Assembly (NCBI RefSeq): GCF_002289565.1
Contig: NZ_NTFY01000037.1
Coordinates: 1-64,000 of the forward strand
Length of the DNA: 64,000 nucleotides
Direction: 5' to 3'
Origin: Rhodopirellula sp. SM50
Lineage (GTDB): Bacteria; Planctomycetota; Planctomycetia; Pirellulales; Pirellulaceae
How positions within the stretch are numbered: the stretch's first letter is position 1; each line of letters opens with the position of its first letter. This document shows, piece after piece, positions 53,860 to 63,281 of this stretch. The position numbers and the translations under genes were made by a program. The notes beneath the pieces were generated by a model. It saw only the letters and a program-made list of their open reading frames with translations, was not told the DNA's origin and did no database searches.

Positions 53860-54611
53860 GGGGCCACCACGAGGAGGTCACAGCCTTTCATGCCGTCAGC
53901 CAGCGTGGGAGAGGCCAGGATACAGTAGCCGCGTTTCTTGCCGGTTTCGGTTTTCGACGATGCCTTGGGAAAGAAAACAGACAATTGGTGACGCTTCACC
54001 GCGGCAGACAGGTATTGCAACGTCAACGCCTTTCCCGGACCGTAGTCATCATACTGGTATCCCGGATCCCCGGGAACTTGAAAGTCATCGATGAGGATGA
54101 CGAAGTCTTTCCAACTCGGCGCGAGCAGGTCGATTTCGTCTTCCAGAGGGAGATCGTCGTACCAGTGCGCGTCCAGATAAAAGAACGTTCGCTTTGAGGT
54201 GATCTCGCTATTTGTCGAAAGCTGGCGAATGAACGAGCGAGAATCTTGCAAATGCAATTTGACGTTCTCCAGATTTCGCAGTGTTCGACGGGAAAAATGG
54301 TAGTTCCGGTGCATCAATTCACTTGTGTAAACCGGCACGCGAAACTTCGTCGCGAAGTACCCCGTGGTCGCCCCGAGGAAAGTCCCCGTTTCCAAGACCT
54401 GCTCGAATGCAAATTGGTCGAACAACTGTTCGACAACCTCTTTTCGTCGATGTTGGCCATTCATCCCCAGATCAAGATCCGGTGTGTAATCCGCATCGGA
54501 CAGCAGGGCATCGACGATTCCATCGGTCTCACGCAACTTGCGTTCGAGCTGATCGACGCGAGCGTTCAATTCCCGCCATTGTGTCCGGAGTCGTCTGAGG
54601 TCAAAAATCAC
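53856..54611 (-). CDS. Class I SAM-dependent methyltransferase-like protein
   Basis: 251 aa from GTG 54611 (GTGA overlap). Residues 8-35 form a coiled coil. FEQVLETGTFLGATTGYFA holds the glycine-rich SAM loop, FFYLDAHWYDDLPLEDEI and FVILIDDFQVPGDPGYQYDDYG resemble TylF/CmcI-like or glycan O-methyltransferases. The substrate is unknown. Confidence 0.75.
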   Translation of the reverse strand: MIFDLRRLRTQWRELNARVDQLERKLRETDGIVDALLSDADYTPDLDLGMNGQHRRKEVVEQLFDQFAFEQVLETGTFLGATTGYFATKFRVPVYTSELMHRNYHFSRRTLRNLENVKLHLQDSRSFIRQLSTNSEITSKRTFFYLDAHWYDDLPLEDEIDLLAPSWKDFVILIDDFQVPGDPGYQYDDYGPGKALTLQYLSAAVKRHQLSVFFPKASSKTETGKKRGYCILASPTLADGMKGCDLLVVAP

Positions 54612-55678
54612 GTTGAAATCCTCGATGAAATGGCTTGGCCAACAAGACGTTTGAGCATTCGCAAGGCGCGGCGCGGCACCGAGCCGCTGTACGGGAAAAC
54701 AAGCTCGCGGGTGGCGGCAGGATTGTTTGAAAACCAGCCGGCGAGAGAGCTAAACGAAGAATTGCCGGTCAAGACGAGTCGATCACATCGTGCCAGCAGT
54801 CCGACATCCATCAGTGCATCCTTGGCAGCGAGCGAACCATCGGGACAATCCGCGTTTTTATGGATCGATTGACCGCTCTCGGGTAACCATTTGTCTGTCC
54901 AATGAACCCGCTGGCTTCCGTATCGTTTCGCGTACAAATCCTGAACGTCGACATTGTCTGTTGCAAGAAAGATGGCCGCATCTGAAGACATCTTCGCCAG
55001 GGCACGATCGGTCGCATCGAAGTATTGACGTTCGGTCGGAATCGTCCTGACCGCCGCCGCTTCCTCGGTTTTGCGATGGTGAATCCCCAGCACCATCCTC
55101 CCCTGGAACCTATCGAGACAAAATCGATGAATACGAGTTTCGATCTCTGGATGCAATGAAATCGATTCGCGGACCACTTTTCCAAGAAAGGCGTCCGCAG
55201 TGCATGAGGATGCGATCGCGCCTTTGCGTTTCAGCTGCTCCAGTAACGCGGTGATCGATGCGCCGGACCAAACGACAACGACCCGTTCTGGCCGAGTGAA
55301 GTCGCGGACATCAATCGAGTAGCGGCGAACTGCTTCGTCCCGATCCCACTTCGGTGCTGCCCCCGACCACTCCATCCCCCGTTCCCGCAAATCGATCGCT
55401 CGTACCTGATCAATTTCCATATCTAACCGTTGCTGCCAAACCGGAGGCGCGACGTCGTCGGTGTGCGGCAGCACTTGACACTGATTGACAGTGCGAACCG
55501 TCAACAACTTTGGAAACAGGTTGTCACCCTGCGACTGAAACGCCCGGTCACGCCAGTCCACGAACAGCGTACGTCCGGAGATCTGTGCATACGCGATTCC
55601 GACGGCAAGTCCACAGATCCGGTCACCGAGCCCGGCACCACCGGAACCCTTGACGACAACAAATTTTTCAATCGACAT
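54608..55678 (-). CDS. NodZ/alpha-1,6-fucosyltransferase-like glycosyltransferase
   Basis: 356 aa from ATG 55678, which overlaps the upstream stop by 11 bp. GSGGAGLGDRICGLAVGIAYAQISGRTLFVDWR (residues 11-43) resembles the N-terminal nucleotide-sugar motif of NodZ-type GT23 enzymes, and LGIHHRKTEE (198-206) matches their H-x-R-R-x-D-like substrate site. A late AKDALMDVGLLARCDRLVLTGNSSFSSLAG matches the third motif. It probably adds fucose or a related deoxy-sugar. Similarity is moderate, so the exact family is uncertain. Confidence 0.7.
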   Translation of the reverse strand: MSIEKFVVVKGSGGAGLGDRICGLAVGIAYAQISGRTLFVDWRDRAFQSQGDNLFPKLLTVRTVNQCQVLPHTDDVAPPVWQQRLDMEIDQVRAIDLRERGMEWSGAAPKWDRDEAVRRYSIDVRDFTRPERVVVVWSGASITALLEQLKRKGAIASSCTADAFLGKVVRESISLHPEIETRIHRFCLDRFQGRMVLGIHHRKTEEAAAVRTIPTERQYFDATDRALAKMSSDAAIFLATDNVDVQDLYAKRYGSQRVHWTDKWLPESGQSIHKNADCPDGSLAAKDALMDVGLLARCDRLVLTGNSSFSSLAGWFSNNPAATRELVFPYSGSVPRRALRMLKRLVGQAISSRIST

Positions 55679-56738
55679 GTTGTGAGCCGACGTCGCGAAT
55701 CCACGCCTTGACGAGCGGGAGCTCTTTTTCAGGGAAAAACCCCTTCTCAACCAGCGTTTGATAACAAGTCAGTAGGTTGTCTGCGACGTGATCCACACCA
55801 CTTTGAAGCTGCAGTGATTCCAGCACTTCCGCCAAATGATTGTTCTGTTGGTAGCCCGGAATTTCGTCGTCAAAGTCTCGCATCAAATTGTGTGGATTGC
55901 GTTCCTGGACAACTTCCGGTGCGTGGAACACAATTCCCGTTCCAAGTTCCCAAAGGCATCGTTGTGCCACAAAGCTTTTCCAAATATCGCACATCCGAAA
56001 GGAACAATAACTCGGCACATACATCAACGAATAGACTGCGGGCCACCACCATGTGGTCTGGGTGTTAAAGGGGCACCATTGTCCACCTGCCAGCATCACG
56101 CTGCGGTCTCGATTGAACGTAAACTCTTCGTCCAGGGCCAGACGCCAAATGGCATCCACGTCCGGTGCTCCGTCGGCCAGCCCCTGTTGTATCGGTGCCC
56201 AATATCTGCCGGCGTCATTGACCGCCGGTGCCAGCGCTTCGGGTCGTTCCGCAACGATCTTCGATGGCTCACGGATCTCGGTCAGCGGCAACCCCCTTGG
56301 CCAGATCAGTTTGTCGGAAAAGTACTTGTAGACGTTGTACCAATTCGGCTGGTCCGATTCCGAACGACCGGCGAAACGCACATCGGTCACCCACGGTTGA
56401 CGGATGGTCCAATCCTCGAGCGGAGCGTTGTCGTCATCGGTTTCATAGATGCAACTGGCCCCCTGTCGCATCGCAAGAAGATAGCCCACGTTCTTGCGGC
56501 AATAGTGTTTCGTGGGTAACAGCGGGCCGAGTTCGAACCCTGTCTCGAGTTGCGAATTGATGTCGAGAAACTGAAGTTGGTCCGCGTCAAATCCATCGAC
56601 AGAACTCAAATCGAATTCGTCTGGTCCTTTGGTGTCGCCAGCGATGATGAAACGGGCTTTACCTTCGTTGAGACATTCCGCCAACCGAAAAACACTCGCA
56701 GTTGGACGCTGAATCGTGGTGATGACGACATGTAACAT
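55668..56738 (-). CDS. STELLO/DUF288-like glycosyltransferase
   Basis: 356 aa, ATG 56738 immediately after the upstream stop (TAAATG). HVVITTIQRPT, LDINSQLETGFELGPLLPTKHYCRKNVGYLLAM and IYETDDDN (Asp 101-103) followed by WPRGLPL and NTQTTWW form the pattern of DUF288/STELLO proteins, known from plant Golgi and some animals. Its presence in a bacterial polysaccharide cluster is uncommon. It overlaps the NodZ-like gene, so the two may act in turn on the same glycan. Confidence 0.78.
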   Translation of the reverse strand: MLHVVITTIQRPTASVFRLAECLNEGKARFIIAGDTKGPDEFDLSSVDGFDADQLQFLDINSQLETGFELGPLLPTKHYCRKNVGYLLAMRQGASCIYETDDDNAPLEDWTIRQPWVTDVRFAGRSESDQPNWYNVYKYFSDKLIWPRGLPLTEIREPSKIVAERPEALAPAVNDAGRYWAPIQQGLADGAPDVDAIWRLALDEEFTFNRDRSVMLAGGQWCPFNTQTTWWWPAVYSLMYVPSYCSFRMCDIWKSFVAQRCLWELGTGIVFHAPEVVQERNPHNLMRDFDDEIPGYQQNNHLAEVLESLQLQSGVDHVADNLLTCYQTLVEKGFFPEKELPLVKAWIRDVGSQHVD

Positions 56739-58013
56739 TTAGGAATGCCTCTCCGCGGCGTCTTGGATGGCCTTTCGATAGACATCGACACAGCCTTGGG
56801 CGTGAGCAAGAGGGGAATAATGGTTGAGGACATATTTCCGTCCACGCTCCACGCGGGCGCGTCGTTCCTCATCCGACTGTAGTAACAAACGAATTTTGCC
56901 TGCCAGTGATTCGACATCGCCGTCGGGAACCGCGATGCCGCAGGTGTTTTCGACGACTTCCTGAAGCCCTCCGGCATGAAACGAAGCGACGGAGGTCCCG
57001 CACGCGACGGCTTCGGCGGCAACCAGTCCAAAGGTCTCCACTTTGGAGGGGATCAAAAACACATCAGACGCACGATAACAGTCTGCCATCTCTTGGACCG
57101 TCGACCTGTAGCCGAGAGAGCGACTGGGCAGCTTGATGCGATCCGAAATCTGAGCGCAGTTTTTGCCGACCAACAGAACCAGCACATCGAGGTCAGAAAG
57201 TCGGTTGATGACTTCAATCGCTTCACGGGGTCCCTTGAACGGGCTGTCCAAATGGTTGGCCGCAACCAAGATCGTCTTTTGTGAAGGTGCGACACCCAAC
57301 CGATACCGCGCCCCGCCACGATCTTCCGCGGTGAAGGCATCGACATCGATCGCATTGGGAACGATGGTGATCGGACAATCACGCAGAATGGGGCTTTGTT
57401 GAACTTGACTTCGCACCCAAAACGATGGCGTGATCAGATGAACCCGATGCGATTGAAAGTAACGCTGCTTGCGATGCCAATTGCGCGCCGTCCCGTCCCG
57501 AGGAATCGCCGGATATCGCCGGAGGTCGGGACAACGCCCGCATCCGGTCTTCCAACGCTCGCATTGCATTCCATAGGCACAATGCCCGGTCAACCACCAC
57601 AGATCCTGCAGGCTGCAGACGAGCGGATACTTCCTTGCCAAGATGCTCAGACCTTTCAAGTCCGCCCACTCTTGAGCGCCGTGCATCGCATGCATGTGAA
57701 CGACATCGGGCGATTCTGGAAACAAAGATTCAACAGCCCGAAACGAAGGCGCGTAGAAATTTTGCAGTCCAGTTGCCGTTCTGACCCACTGCGCCAAACG
57801 GCGACTTCCGGGGATCCCCCGCTGGTAGACCAGTGGCTGCACGAACGATTCCGAACCTGTCTTACTCGCCACGATGGCTGACGCCCGGTGACCGAGCGAC
57901 TCCAAACCACGCTGATTCAACCGCATCACGGCCTCCGCACCACCTCCGTAGTCGTGCGAATGCAACTGCACGACGGTGAGCGAATCCGGCGTCACTTGAG
58001 AATCAACAGGCAT
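56739..58013 (-). CDS. GT4 glycosyltransferase (WcaC-type)
   Basis: 424 aa. VVQLHSHDYGGGAEAVMRLNQRGL at the N-terminus, DVVHMHAMHG, then LQDLWWLTGHCAYGMQCERWKTGCGRCP, whose Cys cluster is typical of a GT4 subgroup, and KVETFGLVAAEAVACGTSVASFHAGGLQE with EX7E. 61 bp separate it from the upstream gene, the only sizeable gap in this part of the cluster. Confidence 0.9.
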   Translation of the reverse strand: MPVDSQVTPDSLTVVQLHSHDYGGGAEAVMRLNQRGLESLGHRASAIVASKTGSESFVQPLVYQRGIPGSRRLAQWVRTATGLQNFYAPSFRAVESLFPESPDVVHMHAMHGAQEWADLKGLSILARKYPLVCSLQDLWWLTGHCAYGMQCERWKTGCGRCPDLRRYPAIPRDGTARNWHRKQRYFQSHRVHLITPSFWVRSQVQQSPILRDCPITIVPNAIDVDAFTAEDRGGARYRLGVAPSQKTILVAANHLDSPFKGPREAIEVINRLSDLDVLVLLVGKNCAQISDRIKLPSRSLGYRSTVQEMADCYRASDVFLIPSKVETFGLVAAEAVACGTSVASFHAGGLQEVVENTCGIAVPDGDVESLAGKIRLLLQSDEERRARVERGRKYVLNHYSPLAHAQGCVDVYRKAIQDAAERHS

Positions 58014-58074
58014 GTCAAACGGGGTCCTTTTCGATCAGGATCACGCATCTGTGGAGACGGTGGTCCATGATGGC

Positions 58075-59307
58075 TCAGGCGACCGTGATGGACGGAGCGA
58101 GAAACCGATGAAGCTGTTTGCGAAAGAAGTTCTGACTAAACGCACCTTCCAATTGCTCGCGGATATTCTGCAACGCAGTCGCGCGGACATGTTTGTCGGT
58201 TACGATCGTCTCGATCGCTTCGGCCACCTTTGATGGTTCCATTTCCTGGCACCAGACGCCGAACGGACATTCTTGAAAGAACTCGCCGAGGGAGGAAACC
58301 GGAGGGCTGAGCAGCAAGATGGGATGTCCGGCTGCGAAATAGGTCGACAATTTCGTCGGGAACGAAAGCTCCGTGAAGGAAGCCAACTCGGACTCGAAAG
58401 GTTGAGGCATGAAGAGGACGTCCGCCGTTTTGCAAAGTGCCTCGACCGTTTCGGCGACGGAACGATAGCCGCAATAACGAACGTTGCGCGGGCCCCTCGA
58501 TTCGAGTACAAACCGCATCCCATAAAGGTCCAATCTCACTTCCCTTCCAGCGATCCTCCAATGGATCAGATCGAGGGCCCGTTGCAGGACGTCCAATTGG
58601 GGCCTGGCGGACACACTTCCGGCGAACGCGATCACGATCGGATCCGTTTCGCGTTTCGAATCGTCCGAGAGAGAGTCATCATGCGGTTCCGCTGGCGGAG
58701 CGGCATGACGCAGAATCACCGATTCCATTCCAAATTGTTGTCGGTAGAGTCGTGCCATCGGATCGCTGACAACCGCCAGACCGTCCGCGTTGTTCATCGC
58801 CTTTTGGAATGCCGTGCTGATCGCCGATACACTGAGCGGCATTTGTCCCAGGTGAGTCGCGATGTAGTCGGGCGCGTCCCACACGAGCACTCGCTTGGGA
58901 ATACCGATTCCCCGAGCAACCGCATCGGTAATTTGAATATTGGTCGCGCTCTCCAAAATCGAAAACAAGATCTCGCACTGATGCTCTCGACCGAACTCGA
59001 TCGCATCGCGCGTCAAGTGGTGGCAGTGTCGGCGGAACATTCCCCAATAGGCCGCCAGTGCAAAGGTAGCCCCCAAGGGTCCCGGCATCGGCTGGATCCG
59101 ATGCTCATAACGTTTCACACCGATCCGTACCCTCAGATCCTTGAACTCCGCAGGTTTCTCCCATTTTTCATGTCGACTCAAGGTGGCAAAACAGACGACG
59201 CGATCCTGCGGATAACTGCGGCAGATCTCTTTGACGATGATTTGACCAACGCCCTGGTCGCCTGGCGGGCTGCCGGTTAACAAGAGGACTTTAGGGAGTG
59301 ACATCAT
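58075..59307 (-). CDS. GT-B glycosyltransferase
   Basis: 410 aa from ATG 59307 (ATGA overlap). KVLLLTGSPPGDQGVGQIIVKEI is a GT-B loop; RVLVWDAPDY, ADGLAVVSDPMARLY, IVIAFAGSVSARPQLDVL and SFPTKLSTYFAAGHPILLLSPP follow as in GT4. The EX7E is weak (ELSFPTKLS), so it is a distant member. Confidence 0.78.
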   Translation of the reverse strand: MMSLPKVLLLTGSPPGDQGVGQIIVKEICRSYPQDRVVCFATLSRHEKWEKPAEFKDLRVRIGVKRYEHRIQPMPGPLGATFALAAYWGMFRRHCHHLTRDAIEFGREHQCEILFSILESATNIQITDAVARGIGIPKRVLVWDAPDYIATHLGQMPLSVSAISTAFQKAMNNADGLAVVSDPMARLYRQQFGMESVILRHAAPPAEPHDDSLSDDSKRETDPIVIAFAGSVSARPQLDVLQRALDLIHWRIAGREVRLDLYGMRFVLESRGPRNVRYCGYRSVAETVEALCKTADVLFMPQPFESELASFTELSFPTKLSTYFAAGHPILLLSPPVSSLGEFFQECPFGVWCQEMEPSKVAEAIETIVTDKHVRATALQNIREQLEGAFSQNFFRKQLHRFLAPSITVA

Positions 59308-60089
59308 CCTTCCCCCACAGCTTCTTGCAACTCGTCGGCGGTGTCGCAGCACACGTTCTCGTTTTCGAATAGACCATCGAACTGCAGAATCCGGCCATCG
59401 ATCGAACTGGGCGTCTGGTCAATCACACCTCGAAACGCGAAACCCAATTCCGACAATTGCTCAAGTATCTCCGGGAACAGCGCTTGACCTTCGTAGAGGG
59501 GGTAGGTGGACAACTCTAAAACCACCGCAGACGCCTTGCGAAACGTTTCGATCCCACCGCGAATCACCCGGTCTTCGTATCCTTGTACGTCTGCCTTGAT
59601 CAACAAGGGCACATTCAGATTCAATTCATCCGCAAGATTGTCGAGACGTCGAATTTGGATCGTCTCGGGAGACGATTCGACGGTCTGCGGAAATTCGGTT
59701 CGATGCAAGTCCTGCATCGGAAGAATCGACGAACTCGGCGTGAAGCGGTTGCGGTTGATCGTTTCTTCGCCATCGCATTCCCCGAGCGCGAATGGATAGG
59801 CTTTGCCCGGTCCGTTTTCGTTCAAGAACCGGTCGACCTGCTGAAAACAATCCGCAAGCGGTTCGAAACTATAGATCGTCCTGCCCGGAAACGCCTCACG
59901 CAGCAACGCAGCACATTGTCCGGTGTTGGCACCGATGTCCAAAATGGTATTGGGCTGATAGCGTTGCAGCAGCTTCCATCGCTGGACCAAGTCGTCATGT
60001 TTTTGTTTGGCGCGCGCCCGAGCAATATTCTTGACCAGGCGGATTTCCAAACCGAACAGCGAGAAAGCAGATTTGATGAAATGACGCAT
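59304..60089 (-). CDS. FkbM-family methyltransferase
   Basis: 261 aa. TILDIGANTGQCAALLREAFP (SAM loop), IYSFEPLADCFQQV and LLIKADVQGYEDRVIRGG are the FkbM motifs. It starts 22 bp after the upstream methyltransferase stop. Second FkbM enzyme of the locus. Confidence 0.9.
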   Translation of the reverse strand: MRHFIKSAFSLFGLEIRLVKNIARARAKQKHDDLVQRWKLLQRYQPNTILDIGANTGQCAALLREAFPGRTIYSFEPLADCFQQVDRFLNENGPGKAYPFALGECDGEETINRNRFTPSSSILPMQDLHRTEFPQTVESSPETIQIRRLDNLADELNLNVPLLIKADVQGYEDRVIRGGIETFRKASAVVLELSTYPLYEGQALFPEILEQLSELGFAFRGVIDQTPSSIDGRILQFDGLFENENVCCDTADELQEAVGEG

Positions 60090-60111
60090 CTTAAGAATAA
60101 TGGCTGTCGGA

Positions 60112-61107
60112 CTAATTGTTCGTGGTGGGCTTCTGAAAGACCACCATCAGATGGTCATGGAGAGACGTTGTGAACGTGAGGCCTTGCTTGTGGCTTAGGT
60201 AGCGAAATCCGGGAATCCGATACACCAGCCCAAGCATCCGTTTTCGATTGGTTCTCTTAGCCCACGCATGAATCGTTTCCACGCTCTGCACGAATCTGCG
60301 GCGCAGACTGCCGATCTGGTGCGGATGACGAACGGACGATTGGACCTGCATCCCTGAGGACTCGGCCCACCGTCGGAAAAACGGAAGCGTTGCAAAACAC
60401 AGGTGCTGAGCCGAGTGCAGATACCACTGCTGTCCGCCCAGCAATCGCCAACTCCAATGCTCGGCATTGCCCGTGGACACTATTAAGATGCCACCCGGTT
60501 TTACCAGCAGCGAGAGTTGATCGAGTGTTTGACACGGCCTCGGCAAGTGCTCGAACACGTCGAATAACGTGACGACATCATACCGACCGGCGTGTTCCGT
60601 CAGATCGAGGTTGGTGGCAAAGTCGGCGATCACATGGACATTCGATTCGCGAAGCTTGCCTTGACCCACAGGCGAAGGCTCGATTGCAAACTTTTCCCAA
60701 CGGTCCGAAAGCAGAGACAGAAAGGCACCGTCGAACGCGCCAACGTCGAGAATTGAGATCGACTCCGACGTGGCGTACCGCGAGGCCAATATGCTTCGCG
60801 CTCGATTCCACGACCCAACCTCTTTCGCGTTGTATTCCCAAAAGGCCGCGGGCAGATTCTGGTAGAGCGTGGCCAGGTCATCCGAGCTCAACTGCGGCCA
60901 TCGAAAGAAGAGTTGACAGTCATGACATTTTTTCAGCCGACTCTCGCGAAGTGCTTCGGTGATTTGCTTGATGATCGTCGGAGCATCCGCATGCGACAAC
61001 TCAACGGGAACGGTGCAGCGGCCGAAGTCGAGGGAACGATCACTGCCACAGCCAGGGCAGAGACAGCTCCGTCGGCTCGGGTTGCAAGCGCGGTCCTGTT
61101 GGCCCAT
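60112..61107 (-). CDS. Zinc-finger class I methyltransferase
   Basis: 331 aa from ATG 61107; TTG 61128, touching the upstream stop, is an alternative. CLCPGCGSDRSLDFGRC and KCHDCQLFF make an N-terminal Cys-rich zinc site. ISILDVGAFDGAFLSLL is the SAM loop, and YDVVTLFDVFEHLPRPCQTLDQLS completes a methyltransferase_11-type fold. Probably modifies a nucleotide-linked or lipid-linked sugar. Confidence 0.85.
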   Translation of the reverse strand: MGQQDRACNPSRRSCLCPGCGSDRSLDFGRCTVPVELSHADAPTIIKQITEALRESRLKKCHDCQLFFRWPQLSSDDLATLYQNLPAAFWEYNAKEVGSWNRARSILASRYATSESISILDVGAFDGAFLSLLSDRWEKFAIEPSPVGQGKLRESNVHVIADFATNLDLTEHAGRYDVVTLFDVFEHLPRPCQTLDQLSLLVKPGGILIVSTGNAEHWSWRLLGGQQWYLHSAQHLCFATLPFFRRWAESSGMQVQSSVRHPHQIGSLRRRFVQSVETIHAWAKRTNRKRMLGLVYRIPGFRYLSHKQGLTFTTSLHDHLMVVFQKPTTNN

Positions 61108-61128
61108 CGATTTTAGAATGTTTGGCAA

Positions 61129-62415
61129 CTAGCGATCCGTGCAACGTGTCAGCGGGTCCAAGCGGACCATTCCCCAGGCCGGATTCCAATTGATTTGACC
61201 TTGGGCATCAGTGATCGATGAAACGGCGACGCTGAAGGGAAGGACATCGGTCAGCGAATCATGAATCTGTTTGCCGGCCGATCGCACATTCGAAATGGAA
61301 ATCGCACAGTGATACCTGCCCGGAGCCAGCGGAAACTTGGCAGCCAGTGACAGCGTTGCAGTTTCACCCTTCTCGGGCGCGCTCAGAACTTCGCTAAACG
61401 TGCTACCGACAGGCGATTTGTCGTCCGTCAGGACAGTCAACGCGATCTGCAACCCCTCAAACTGCTCCTCTGCGTGAATCGATGCTTCCAAATGGAAAGC
61501 GCCTGATGACGGCAAATGCCCCTCTTGATCAAGCCCCGCGAGGCGGAGTCCCTCGAATCGCAGTTTTTGGTCCAGACCGTCAAAGGCGCGAGGAGCGTTG
61601 GAGATGGAAGTCGGTGACTCGTGCTTGACCAGGTTTTCTGCGATGTACCGCGCGACACCCTCCTGTGTCGGGCCGTCAAAGAGAAGTTTTCCTTGCGACA
61701 GGACGACGGTGCGTTTGGTCAATGACCGGATCGAGGCGAGATTGTGGCTGACAAATAGAACAGTCTTCCCTGACTCAGCAACACTTCTCATTTTCCCCAA
61801 ACATCGATTCTGAAACTCAATGTCGCCGACCGCGAGCACTTCATCCACGATCAAGATCTCGGGATCCAGATGCGCCGCGACCGCGAAACCGAGTCGAACC
61901 GTCATCCCGCTACTATACCGTTTGACGGGCGTATCGAGAAAGCTTTCAACGCCTGCGAAGTCGACGATCGCGTCCAGCTGTTGACGAATCTCGCGACGCG
62001 TCATCCCGAGAATCGTCCCGTTGAGAAACACGTTCTCGCGACCGGTCAGTTCAGGATGAAAACCTGTACCAACCTCCAGCAAACTCGCAACGCGGCCGCG
62101 CAAATCGACCCTGCCTTCGGTCGGATACGTGATCCGGCTCAGCAATTTGAGCAGCGTGCTTTTGCCGGCCCCGTTCTTGCCAATGACCCCCACCACTTCG
62201 CCTTGATCGATATGCAGACTGATATCGCGTAGTGCCCAAAACTCACCTTTTTCCGCGCGTTCCGGTTCGGCGGACTCCACCTCGTGAGGTTCAGTTCCTG
62301 ACCTCCCGAACATGCGACGGACCACTCCGTTGGCCAGTTCACGCACGCTTCCAGCATGGGTTAACCCCAGTCGGTAGCGTTTGGACAGATGTTGAACTTG
62401 AATCGAAAACGACAT
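61129..62415 (-). CDS. wzt: Wzt-type polysaccharide ABC transporter ATPase with carbohydrate-binding domain
   Basis: 428 aa. Walker A GKNGAGKST at 79-87, signature YSSGM at 167-171, Walker B ILIVDE at 187-192, HNLASI H-loop. Residues about 285-420 form a beta-sandwich Wzt-C-like domain that recognises the terminal modification of finished glycan chains before export. An insert at 40-60 (TEPHEVESAEPERAEKG) separates it from standard forms. Pairs with the permease at 62439. Confidence 0.95.
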   Translation of the reverse strand: MSFSIQVQHLSKRYRLGLTHAGSVRELANGVVRRMFGRSGTEPHEVESAEPERAEKGEFWALRDISLHIDQGEVVGVIGKNGAGKSTLLKLLSRITYPTEGRVDLRGRVASLLEVGTGFHPELTGRENVFLNGTILGMTRREIRQQLDAIVDFAGVESFLDTPVKRYSSGMTVRLGFAVAAHLDPEILIVDEVLAVGDIEFQNRCLGKMRSVAESGKTVLFVSHNLASIRSLTKRTVVLSQGKLLFDGPTQEGVARYIAENLVKHESPTSISNAPRAFDGLDQKLRFEGLRLAGLDQEGHLPSSGAFHLEASIHAEEQFEGLQIALTVLTDDKSPVGSTFSEVLSAPEKGETATLSLAAKFPLAPGRYHCAISISNVRSAGKQIHDSLTDVLPFSVAVSSITDAQGQINWNPAWGMVRLDPLTRCTDR

Positions 62416-62438
62416 TGAAAATGAATCGAGCTGTGCTG

Positions 62439-63269
62439 CTAGATGATGTCAGCGAAAGTGGTTTCGACTTTTCTGAAATAGGCGATCCCCGTTACCAGAA
62501 CTACCAACATCACAAGGAGTGATACCCCCACCATCGTCCAGTCCGGGGGCGCAGTTCCCAGCAGCGCCCACCGAAAGCCTTCGACCACGCCTACCATCGG
62601 ATTGATCGCATAGAGTGCCCGGTACCGCTCCGGCACGACGTCGAGTGGGTAAACGATCGGACACAAATACATCCAGATCTGAATCAGAAAGGGAACCGCC
62701 ATTCCAATGTCGCGATATCTCACATTCAATGCGGTCAACCAGATGCCGAACGCTAACGCAGTTACCACCGTGACGACAACAAAGACGGGCAGCAGCAGGA
62801 TTTCCCAACCCGGCACATAGCTGTACAACGCCATCAACACAAACATCACGACAAACTGAAGTGCCAATTCAACCAACCCCACTCCGACCTTTGCAAGCGG
62901 AAGGACGAGTCGGGGAAAATACACCTTGGTTAACAGGGCACCGCCACCCACCACACTCGATGTCACGCCTGTCAGCGAATTCGAAAAGTACAGCCAAGGC
63001 ATCAATCCGGCGAACGCGAAAATCGGGTAGGGAACGACCGTTTCGACCTTGACGAAAACACTAAAAACAAGCGTAAAGATTGCGGCTGTCAACAGCGGGC
63101 GCAGGATCGCCCACCCGTAGCCGATGATGCTCTGTCGAAACCGTGCCGAGATATCTCGCATTGCCAGCAGATACAAAAGATCCCGGTACCGCCAAACTTC
63201 TCCCAGATTGAGCGCAAACCATCCTTCGACGGGTGTGATGGAGGTGATTCGATTGGACTCGTCGGACAT
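62439..63269 (-). CDS. wzm: Polysaccharide ABC-2 transporter permease (Wzm/TagG family)
   Basis: 276 aa, six membrane segments. RYRDLLYLLAMRDISARFRQSIIGYGWAILRPLL is the conserved N-terminus and YLCPIVYPLDVVPERYRALYAINPMVGVVEGFR the late loop of ABC-2 O-antigen or teichoic acid exporters. It lies 24 bp upstream of the ATPase start and 12 bp after wecB. Confidence 0.94.
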   Translation of the reverse strand: MSDESNRITSITPVEGWFALNLGEVWRYRDLLYLLAMRDISARFRQSIIGYGWAILRPLLTAAIFTLVFSVFVKVETVVPYPIFAFAGLMPWLYFSNSLTGVTSSVVGGGALLTKVYFPRLVLPLAKVGVGLVELALQFVVMFVLMALYSYVPGWEILLLPVFVVVTVVTALAFGIWLTALNVRYRDIGMAVPFLIQIWMYLCPIVYPLDVVPERYRALYAINPMVGVVEGFRWALLGTAPPDWTMVGVSLLVMLVVLVTGIAYFRKVETTFADII

Positions 63270-63281
63270 CCGCTTTTGATC

